Assembly (NCBI GenBank): GCA_030323885.1
Contig: CM059189.1
Coordinates: 43,553,428-43,617,427 of the forward strand
Source: Branchipolynoe longqiensis
Lineage: Eukaryota > Annelida > Polychaeta > Phyllodocida > Polynoidae
Direction of reading: 5' to 3'
Length of the DNA: 64,000 bases
The notes beneath the pieces are model-generated. The model worked only from the letters and a program-made list of their open reading frames with translations. It searched no databases and was not told the origin of the DNA. This document shows positions 12,801 through 24,800 of the stretch, one piece after another (position 1 is the first letter of the stretch; every line of letters begins with the position of its first letter). Position numbers and translations under genes: made by a program.

Positions 12801-15800
12801 TCTGCACAACAAGAAGGAGGAAATGGGAGGTGAGTCGAGTCTGTACAACAAGAAGGGGGAGATGGGAGGTGAGTCGAGTTTGCACAACAAGAAGGGGGAG
12901 ATGGGAGGTGAGTCGAGTCTGCACAGCAAGGAGGGGGAGATGGGGGTAGGGGTGAGTCGAGTCGAGTCTGCACAACAAGAAGGAGATGGGAGGTGAGTCG
13001 AGTTTGCACAACAAAAAGGGGGAGATGGGACATGAGTCGAATCTGCACAACAAGAAGGAGCAGTTGGGAGGTGAGTCAAGTCTGTACAACATGAAGGGGG
13101 AGATGGGAGGTGAGTCGAGTCTGCACAACAAGGAGGGGGGAGATGGGAGGTGAGTCGAATCTCTACAACAAGAAGGAGTGGATGGGGGGTGAGTTGAGTC
13201 TGCGCAACAAGAAGGGGGAGATGGGGGGGGGGGGGTTGAGTCGAGTCTGCACAACAAGGGGGAGATGGGAGGTGAGTCGAGTCTGCACAAGAAGGCGGAG
13301 ATGGGGGGGTGAGTCGAGTTTGCGCAACAAGAAGGGGGAGATGGGGTGCGAGTCGAGTCTGCGCAACAAGAAGGGGGAGATGGGGGAGGGGGGCGGGGGT
13401 TGAGTCGAGTGTGCACAACAAGAAGGGGGAGATGGGAGGTGAGTCGAGTCTGCACAACAAGGAGGGGGAGAGGGGGGGGGTTGAGGTCGAGTCTGCACAA
13501 TAAGGAGGAGATGGGGGGTGTGGGGGGGGGGGGGGTGAGTCGGGTCTGCGCAACAAGGAGGAGATAGGGAGGGATGCGTGAGGGTCTGAGTTGAATCTGC
13601 ATATATATACACATATATATATACATATATATATATACACATATATATATACACATATATATATATTTCTTAGTTAGTAAAAAAATACATGGGTCAGTCC
13701 AGAGTAACCGATGTGGCATCGGGTGAGGACTATTTGTGAATGAGTAAAGTTGTGTTGATCCTTTAGTTGTCTTTTGTTTTGCTCTAAAGAAAGTCTTACC
13801 TTCTCTTCGCTGCAGAAACATGGCCGGGGCAAACGAAATGTTATCGGGCTGTGGGTTGTGGTTGTGTCCGATAATGCTGCTACTTGATCGCTTTAGTTCA
13901 CCGTCCATCCGACTATTAATCCTGCAAACAATAAATAGTGATTAAATACTCACAGAATTATCACAAAATTATCACCAAAGAATAACATCGAGAACTTTAG
14001 TAATAGGATATTTATTTCCACATGATCATTGTACATACATCAATTATGTTTCACATGAAAAAGGAGAAAGCAGAAGTACCATACTTGAGGCGCTTTCCAC
14101 AGTTAAAAATGACACATATACATTACTAATACTATAAAAATAATAAATAACAACAAATAAAAATAATAAAATCAGTAGTCGTGGTAGTATCAGATGATAA
14201 GCACCAAAAACACACAAGCAATCTAGCAGGATAACTCCATCGTAAATAATACTCGCCTAACAGAGTATACAGCACATACATACTTGAAAAAAAGAAGTTT
14301 TTATACCAATATAATTCGGCTAACTTGAGTCAAATTGTGGTTACTGGAGCCCTGTGACGTACCCGATCATGCAGCCCTGGATGAACTGGTTGAGGTGGAG
14401 GGACGCAGCGCGGTCAAAGGTCACCTTGAGGCTGGAGAAGTGCACCATCAGTCCTTGCTCCACCATGCGGTAAATAGCCTCAAAGTCAGGGCACTCGGGC
14501 TCCACCTAGCGGGAACAAGAGAGAGCAGTGTCTTTGAGGTTATTTATTTGTTACATGTTACTTACTATACGCGGGATGAAAGTGTTCTCTGACAGAAAAG
14601 AAGGGGGGGGGGGGAGGGGGAAAAAAGTAAAGAAAAAAAGAGTTGAAAATCCATTGTGAAGTAGGTTGGTTATTCATTGTATAGCTCTATCTTAATTTAC
14701 TAATCTGTCCTACTAATTTAGCTGCACAGCTACCTATCTACAATGTAATGTACGTGGCCGGAACACCAGTGCCTCGACACTGAAGTAAAATGTATGTTCT
14801 GATGAATAAACTGTTTTACTAAAAAAGAATCTGTTAAAAATAAATATAAAAGGGTTATAATTCACTTCACTCGGACATAAGAGACAAGAGGTTAATATGA
14901 ATTTAAAGAGAAAATGTATTAACAAGTAATCAAACCTACAGGTAGGTCAGGCTATCGTGGGCAAGCAGGTGGCAGTGACCCTATAGTTCTGTGATGACTT
15001 GAGCACTATAAACACTATGAAATCTGACTTCCAGTAACTTCCTACAATACCCTGACCAGTGCTAGTGCACTGTATGAAATCTGACTTCCAGGAACATTTC
15101 CCGCAATACCCTGACCAGTGCTAAGTGCACTGTATGAAATCTGACTTCCAGTAATTTTTCCCACAATACCCTGACCAGTGCTAAGTGCAGTGTATGAAAT
15201 CTGACTTCCAGTAACTTCCCGCAATACCCTGACCAGTTCTAAGTGCACTGTATGAAATCTGACTTCCAGTAAGTTCCCGCAATACCCTAACCGGTGCTAA
15301 GTGCACTGTATGGTATCTGACTTCCAGTAACTTCCCGCAATACCCTGACCAGTGCTAAGTGCACTGTATGAAATCTGACTTCCAGTAATTTTTCCCACAA
15401 TACCCTGACCAGTGCTAAGTGCAGTGTATGAAATCTGACTTCCAGTAACTTCCCGCAATACCCTGACCAGTTCTAAGTGCACTGTATGAAATCTGACTTC
15501 CAGTAAGTTCCCGCAATACCCTAACCGGTGCTAAGTGCACTGTATGGTATCTGACTTCCAGTAACTTCCCGCAATACCCTGACCAGCGCTAAGCGCACTA
15601 TATGAAATCTGACTTCCAGTAACTTCCCGCAATACCCGGACCAGTGCTAAGTTCACTGTATGATATTTGACTTCCAGTAACTTCCCGTAATACCCTGACC
15701 AGTGCTAAGCGCACTGTATGAAATCTGACTTCCAATAACATTTCCCGCAATACCCTGACCAGTGCTAATTGCAATGTATGAAATCTGACTTCCAGTAACT

Positions 15801-18800
15801 TCCCGCAATACCCGGACCAGTGCTAAGTTCACTGTATGATATCTGACTTCCAGTAACTTCCCGCAATACCCTGACCGGTGCTAAGCGCACTGTATGAAAT
15901 CTGACTTCCAATAACATTTCCCGCAATACCCTGACCAGTGCTAATTGCAATGTATGAAATCTGACTTCCAGTAACTTCCCGCAATACCCGGACCAGTGCT
16001 AAGTTCACTGTATAAAATCTGACTTCCACTAACTTCCTGCAATACCCTGACCAGCGCTAAGCATACTGTATGATATGTGATTTCCAGTAATCTTTTCCTA
16101 TCGTTGCTAAGCCTATGAGAAACCATCCACATTTTTGCTGAAACCCACCCGTCTTGTGGTGACCGACACAAATAGCTCAGTATCAGGATAATGTGACATA
16201 TCAGTGGGATATCAGGTCATGGTGCCGGAGGACGGTCTGGTCTCCCAGTGGGGCAGCACTATAAGTCACCATGAATGCGCACTGTCACAAATCGGCATCC
16301 GTCCTGATATTACCTTAGATGTTGCTAGGGCATAGAACAACAATCAACAAACAAACAACAAAAACAAGTCGGCACCCGTCATGATATGACTTTAGATGTT
16401 GCCAGGACGGAAACCTCCCAACAAACAAACCTACCTTCCGATAGACAACGGAAATGAGATCCCGGTCATGCCCGGATGATAGCATCTCCAGGTACTTTCC
16501 GGAAGTGCCCGTGTGGATCTTGTCCACCACCTGCACGTCCCCGAGTGAGGCTTGCAGCACGAGGCCGTAGGCTGTTACTGCAGTTTCCACACACAGCCGG
16601 CTTACGCGCACCATCAGGTACGGTGTCTCTGCCTGTAAAACACATGTCTCAGGGTCATTCTTCTCGGGAAATGGACACTATAGTGTGACACGGAAACAAA
16701 AAGTAAAAATCTGTAAAAAAAAAATTAAAAAAAAAAAAAAAATAATAATAGCAAAAGAATGTTCTGAATACTATTAATAGCAGAATCCATGTCCCTATGA
16801 AAGTTTGCATGCTGTACGTATGTCAGAGTTGAAAGTACACACTATTGCATTTTTGTATTTAGATTTTATACAAATTGAACAATACATCACATGTGTAACA
16901 TGGAAATCAAAGACTCATCTAGAATATCGTTTTAACATCCACAACAAAGTCAAACAAGAGTTTATTAATTGCAATTAAGCAAACAAACAAGGTTGTCTTA
17001 CAAGAAAAAAGTTGCATTTTCTTTCCTTTTAAGTTTATTTAAATGCATGGTGCTGATGTGTAAATCTTCACATCTTCACTTCAGCACACAATCATATCTT
17101 TTGTGGCGTAGATTAAATATATGTAGTATTGATAACATACTTAATACACAGAGACAAAAATAATTATTTGACTTGCTATGAATTTTTAAAAAGAATTAAT
17201 TATCAGCATCGTAACATGGAAACCAGATATGTGGTGCCCAGTTTTAGAGAATAACCTCTCATACAAAGTCCCCCTTAAAAAAAATATTCAAGCTGCATGA
17301 TCCAACGAAAGTATATGATTTTCTGATCCAAAATGCTGGCCTAGATTTAATCCTACATATTTGAAGTAAATACTGATGCTCTCATCATAGCTGCATAGTC
17401 CAATAAAAGCATAAACATTTAAAAACCCAAACACTTACTGACATTTCAGGGAGGGAAGGAGGGAGGGAGAGAGGGAGGGGGAAGGGAAGGAGGGAGGGAA
17501 TGAGGGAGGGAATGAAGGGAGGGAGGGTGAGATGAGGAAAGAGCGAGTGGTACTGGTAGAGAAGGAGAAGGGGACAGGGAGAGAGGGAGGGAAGTAGAAG
17601 GGGAAGAGAGGGAGGCAGAGATGGAAGAGGGAGGAGGAGGAGAGTGGGTAGTGCGGGAGAGATGGGAAGAGGAGGGGAGAAGAGGAGAGAAGAGGGAAGG
17701 GAGAGAGATCGAGAGGGGGTAAGTGGGATAAGTGATAAAGGAGGAGAGAGGAGAGAGTAGAGGGGAGAGGGAAGAGGAGAGGGGAGAGGAGAGAGGAGAG
17801 CAGGAGAGGAGAGAGAGAGGAGAGGAGAGAGGAGAGCGGAGAGGAGAGAGGAGACAGGAGAGGGGAGAGAGGAGAGAGGAGAGGAGAGAGGAGAAAGGAG
17901 AGGAGAGAGTAGAGAGGAAAGAGGAAGGAGGAGAGAGCAGAGAGGACAGAGCAGAGAGGAGAGAGAAGAGGAGAGAGGAGAGAGATGGGTGATGAGTTAG
18001 ATGGCGAGGGAGAGAAGGGGAGAGGGGGAGAGAGGGGAGAGGCAGAGGGAGGGGGGAGACAATGGTTGGGAGCGTTGGTGAAGTGGAGGGCGGGTACCTT
18101 GTCTATAGACTTGGTTACTTGGACAACGACCTCGCCGAGACAGAAGCGCAGCAGCATGTTGATCGTGTTGGTGGACGAGGAGTGGTCGTCCAATGACGGG
18201 ATGGCCAGTGCTCTGAAAAATAGAGGCACAGAGGTATGTGGAACATTGCTTAATGTGTGTGTCACTTAATTAAACAAAATAAAAATCCTGCAACATAGAG
18301 GCACAGAGGTATGTGGCACATTGCTTAATATATATATATATGTGTGTCACTTAATTAAACAAAACAAAACCCTACAACATAGAGGCACAGAGGTATGTGG
18401 CACATTTCTTAATATATATATATATGTGTGTCACTTAATTAAACAAAACAAAACCCTACAACATAGAGACACAGAGGTATGTGGCACATTGCTTAATATA
18501 TATATATGTGTGTCACTTAATTAAACAAAACAAAACCCTACAACATAGAGGCACAGAGGTATGTGGCACATTTCTTAATGCGTGTGTCCTTAAAGCTGCT
18601 TAGTCTGATGAAATATCAAATTTTCAAAACCAAACCAATTACCTAGATTTGATTTTACATATCTAACTTAGATACTGATGCACTTATTAAGTATTTGTTT
18701 GGCAATACTGAGTCAATTTAACAGAACCTATTACTGCAGAAGTCTATAGTGTCAGAGTTTTGGCAAGCTTGCCAAAACTAATTTTCCATGTTTGCACTCA

Positions 18801-21800
18801 AAATATCTCAAAAGTTTACCATTTAAAATAAAAGTAACTTTTAACTGATGTAAAGTAGATACTAGTGATCGATCTAATATGTTTATCTCAGAAAAACATA
18901 CAGAAATTCTAAACCATCGGACTATGCAACTTTAATTAAACAAAACAAAACCTGGCAACATAAAGGTACAAAGGTGAATGAGACATGACTTAATCCATGT
19001 GGAACTTAATTAAAAACATGTGTAAACCCTTGCAAAATAGAGGTAAAGAAGTAAATGACACATCACTTAATCTGTGTTACTTAATTAAAAATAATAAAAC
19101 CTTGCAACATAGAGGTATCGAAGGAAATTGCACATTATTTAATTTGTGTGGAACTTAATTAAAAATAAAACTCTGCAACATACAGGTACAGGTAAATGGA
19201 ATATTACTTAATCTGTGTGTAACTGAATTAAAAATAAAACTCCAACATACAGGTACAGGGGTAAATGGTATATGCCTTAATCTAAATAATGTAACCTAAT
19301 TTTGCTTTCAACAACCCTGCATCATAGAGTTAGAGTTACAAAGCACATTCCTCAATCCATATTATATAACTTAAATCTGTTAAAATCCAGCAAAATAGAG
19401 TTAACAAGTTAAATGGCACTTGCAAGGCATAATCTATATATAACTTAATTAAACAGAAAAACTGCAACTAAAGTTAAATTCTCCAGGGACCAGTATGTAT
19501 AGCATAAAGCCTAGACCCAGGCTTACACACAATTCACATACAGTAAATCGCAGAAATTTAACCCCAACTCACCGGCCGGTGTAGGACATTCAAAACACTA
19601 CCCCGTCGAAAACACTACGGTAGTGTTTTCAACCTAAGTTCAAAACACCACAGTAGTGTTTTCAACTTAAGTTGAAAACACTACGGTTAAGTTCAGAACA
19701 CTACCCCTACATATGTCCAAAACACTACCCAAGTTCAAAACACTATCATAACATGGCAGTGGGGTATGTAAGTATAATGTCGCAAAATGTAACCTACTGG
19801 TACATATTGGTATGCTGACCATGCTGTGGTGTTTGAAGCACATACTATTTGGTTTGGTTATTGGGTGTTTTACATCCTGGGAACATCTAAGGTCATATCA
19901 GGACACAAGTACTAGTAGTATATGCTGATAGCACTGCGGAGTCTGCACCACATATTAGTATACACTGATGGTGCTGGGGCGAGTTTGGCACGTATTAGTA
20001 GTATACGCTGATAGCACTGTGGCGTATGCACCACGTATTAGTATACGCTGATGGTGCTGCGGCAACTGCACAACGTATTAGACTACGCTGATGGTGCTAC
20101 GGTGTTTGATTGTTTCTTTGTTGTTGTTTTACATCTTAGCAACATCTATGGTCATCTCAGAATGGGTACTGACTTGTGACAGACAGTGCACCCTCATGGC
20201 GACTTTATACCAGGCTGCCAGCACCATGAGAGTAGTCTTTTGAACTTAAAGGGAGTGTTTTGAACTTATGGATAGTGTTTTGAGCGTGGTCACGGTAGTG
20301 TTTTGAACCTATATTTAACTAAGTTGAAAACACTACCGTAGTGTTTTGAACTTAGGTTGAAAACACTACCATAGTGTTGTTGTGGGGTAGTGTTTTGAAC
20401 TTACTTCACCGGCGCCAAACACCGGAAGCATGGGGACCCCTAGTGGCTTCAAATGGAACTAGCTAAAACAGCTCTGTGTGGTTTGGCTTGGAGTTGGGGA
20501 ATCAAGCCATGGCCACCATTTCCAAACATATTACCTTCTTTTAAAATGAAAAAGAAACTTTGAAAAGAAAAGAAATCAAAAGAAATCAAAAGAAGTCAAA
20601 ATAGAGGCGCCGGTACATTGGAAATCCCCAAGCTCTATAAGGGTATTAGCATCATTCAACGTGCAATTAACTATGATATCTAATCATTTCCAGGTGTGAC
20701 CAAATGAACGCTGAGACACAATAAATGTCTTCTAAATATTATTGTCAGAGAGAACCAGGGATATTTTTAGAACGCTAACAAACAGAGCTTATAGAGTAGG
20801 CGTGTTCAAAGCAAAGGAGGCAGCAGGCAACACTATAAAAATAACAAAACTATATGTGGAAATATATATTATATCTATAAACAGTGCGCACTCATGCCCA
20901 CAGACCCCTTCCCCCCCCCCCCATCCACATTTGACAAACAACTATTATAACTCAATGACTCGAGACCCACTACCAATACTCGAGACCCACTACCACCACT
21001 GAATAACTACATCTTCAACCAGCAATGCATGCAATATAAACCACTATACATGCACAACATGGCACTATTTAAAGACTAACCGTTATTAAAACCAAATCTA
21101 ACTGATATACAAACACAGCATACGATTTAACAACTAGTGTACATTACTGCACAGTCTATCTTGATGCATATACCTTGCAATATGTTGAGTACCTATGCTG
21201 TACACTATGCAGCATAGGCTGCTCCCCCACTTTCTTTTTATGTTCAGAATGGGTTGTGCTGCACACAATGCAACACATTCCACTTCCACTATGTACAGAT
21301 GAAATGCGACCACTCCAACGGCTGGAAGACCAGTGCCCCGGCACTGACAAAATGTGTATTCAGATGAAAAAAAGTATTTACTCCCCAAAAAAGCAGTTAT
21401 TCATCAATATTAGTTTACATTAAAGTTGCATAGTTCGATGCTTTTAAGTTTCTGCAATTTTTGGGTGTTTTCTTAGATAAATATATTAGGTCATTATACA
21501 GTAAAACCTCTCTAAATCGACCAACCTTGGGACCGACTTTAAGTGATCGATTTAGGGAGGGGGTCGGTTTAGGGAATTAGAATATGGTTACAATGGTATT
21601 GATGGGGCCCAAATAAAGCGATCGATATAGGAGAGTGGTCGATCTGTGGAGGTGGTCGGTTAGGGAGGTTTTACTGTAGTCTATTTTTCTTCAATTGCGA
21701 GTACCTCTTATATTAAAGGGCTAACTTTGGAGATATTTGAAGAGGCAAAATGCTAAATTAATTGTGGCATGCATCGTAGACTTCAGCAGCAACAGGTTCT

Positions 21801-24800
21801 TATACATTAACAGGATATTTCTTCTATGCAATAGTAGATGTCTAATGAGTGCACCGGTAGCCAAATTGGGTATATAAGGTCAAAGCTTTTTCGGTTTTGA
21901 AAAGTTGGTGCTTTCATCAGACTATGCAGCTTTAAATAGTTATTGACCGATATTATTGACCGATATTATTGACCGATATAGCTGGTTTGAGGACAGTGAG
22001 ACTGTGGTATGAACAATGACTTGAAACAGGACTGAAGTCAAAATTACATCACATTGACAATCCGTTGTTAGATGTCTTTCATTTGTTTGTATGTTATTGT
22101 TTTACGTCCTAGCAAGATCCAAGGTCATATCAGGACGGGGTCTTTCATTTAAATTTCTTTTTGTTAATCTTTTTATCCATAGAAGCTAATATTAACCCCA
22201 ACAAATCTTAATACAATTGACTATAGCAGAATATTTAAAATTACAGAGGAAGAGGCAATCAGATGTCATTTTTATCATGTCAGACAGGTGCCTGGTTATT
22301 GGAATGATAACCATAATTAGTGGCCGGTTGCTTGGTTTTGGAGTTCCACGTCCTGGCAACATCTACGGTCATATGAGGACGGGTACAGACTTGTGACAGT
22401 GCACATTCATGATGACTTCATAGTGCTGCCCCACTGGGAAATCAGGCCACCGGCACCATGACTCGACATCCCACTGAAGTCACATTATCCTGACACTGAG
22501 GTAACCAGTCCTTGCCCTATCCTATTAATGATGAGTGCCAGGCTAGGTAGCAACAAGTAAAATTTTGCTAAGTTATTGGTTTGACTCAACCAGGGTTCGA
22601 ACCATGGGTTCGTTTGTTGTTGTTTTACGTCATAGCAACATTTAAGTTCATATCAGGACGGGTACCGACTTGTGACAGTGCGCACTCATGGCGACTTTAT
22701 AGTGCTGCCCCACTGGCAGACCAGGCCACTATGACCTGATATCCCACTCAGTCACATTATCCTGACACTGAGCGAACCAGTCCTTGCCCTATCCTAATAA
22801 TGCCGAGCGCCAGGCTAGGAAGCAACAAGTATCAATTTTTAAGTCATCGGTTTGACTCGACCAGGGTTCGAACCCACGACCCCACGATCTACCAACACGG
22901 GAGACGATCTAATATAGATGGAGTTTCAGCTTCTATTGATTTTTAAAAAATGAGTACGGTTTGAAAGCTCTGGTAATTTTCCTAAAATCTCTAATGTGGG
23001 ATTTTACCGCTGTAATGAACACTAACTACTTAAATTAATTGTTAATTTCTCTTCTCAATGCATGTCTCAAACCATTGGTGAGTACCATTATTCGATTAAT
23101 AGGATTAGTAGAGCTGCTTTTTGTTAGAGTCAATTATTCCCAGTAACGAGTTGGTATTCCGACGGTTAGTTAAAGTTGCATAGTCCGATGGTTTTGAGTT
23201 TCAGAAATTTTCTGAGATAAATACATTAGGTTGATCGTTATAATGTACCTTACTTTAGATTGAAGTAACTTTTATTTTATGTGGCTAACTTTTGAGATAT
23301 TTGAAGTCCAACCATGCAAAATTAATTTTAGCAAGCTTGCCAAAACTCTGACACCATAGCATTCTGCAGTAAAGTGATTTATTCAATTGCCTCACTATTT
23401 CCTTCTGTGTGGCGACAAATGCTTAATAAGTGCATCAGTATCGAAGCTAGATATGTAGAATCAAATTTAGATCATTGTTTTGGTTTTGAAAATTTGATGA
23501 TTTCATCGGACTATGCAGCTTTAATAAAACCGTGTAGTGCTCAGTTGGGTGGGAAAACACCTTACGTATTGTCAACGTCGTCTATGGATACATGATCCTC
23601 ACGAGCTCTAATTAAATTACGGAAACAGTAATGCAGCAATTAACACAACAGAGTCACCTAATAAGCATGAGCTAACCAGAACGCGTGAATTCTAATGCTA
23701 AATAGTCACTTAACTAAATGAATATGGGTCATTCTCTAAAGCTGGGCACAAAAGTGTGACATGGAAACCAAAAGTGAAAACCTTCCAAATAATAGCAAAA
23801 AACCTTTCAAATAATAGCCTAATCCAATGTCCTATGAAGGCTTGCATGTTGTGCATATGTCAGAGTTGAAAAAATTAGTTTCGCTTTGTGAATTAGATCT
23901 TATACAAGTTGAGCAATACATTAATATCACTTGTGTAACATGAAAATCAAAGACACATCCAGAACCTCATTTTAACATATACAACATGGTCAAACAAGAT
24001 TTGATTGATTACTGTTAAGCAGACAAGGTTATGACTTACAAGAAAAATGTTGAAAAATAAGTTGAAAAAAAGTTTGGCTACATGTATGGTGTCAATGTGT
24101 AAATTTTCTCATTTTCACTCTATGCAAAATCATACAATTGTCCATATTGCTGTGGCAATATGGGTAATTCGGGGGAGGCGGACGACCACCCTCCCCCGGC
24201 CCTACTGCCCTTCCTACTCCTCACCCACTCCCCACACACCCTCCTTCCCCCCTCCTCTTCCCCCCCTCCCACTCACTCACCCCTCCCCTCCCCCTCACCC
24301 ACCTAGATGGCGCCACCACCTCCCTCCCTTCCCTCACTCACCCCACTCCCTCCAGATGCCGCCACCACAACCTCCTTCCCCGCTGGTCCCGCCGCTGGTC
24401 CCGCCGCTGGTACCTCCCCCCCCCCCCCTTCCTTCCTTCCGCCTCCCCATCACCTCGGCCACTTCTACTCCTGCCACAACACCGACAGGACCTACTCTCA
24501 CCGTCCCACCCACCCAACTCTCCATAGGGTTGAGGCCCGGGTCACTTAAGACTCTAACTAACGATAAATGACATTACCTATGACATTTGACTTTGAACAT
24601 TACTACTTTATGCATTACACTTACATTGCCTTAACGAACTGTCCAACTTAACTTCTCTATTCACCTATGATTACATTACTTCACTGTTACATTGCCTGTT
24701 CTTGAATAAATTGCCATACTATAGTCCGCCTCCTGTCCTGAATTATAATTTTTATATCTTTTGTGGGATAAATTCAGTACATGTAGAACTGCTAACATAC

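Noticed and set aside
12528..13908. Long minus-strand ORFs of 370 and 419 codons, Ser/Pro/Leu/Cys rich
   Set aside because: They are the read-through of the 39-bp minisatellite, whose unit is a multiple of three and lacks stops. Only 13800-13921 and 12349-12599 within them have splice support.
17435..18265. 276-codon minus-strand ORF rich in Ser, Pro and Leu
   Set aside because: It runs through the polypurine tract and is low complexity. Only 18098-18212 is an exon.
24047..24571. 174-codon proline-rich ORF
   Set aside because: Low-complexity C-rich DNA inside a MITE, without start or splice support.
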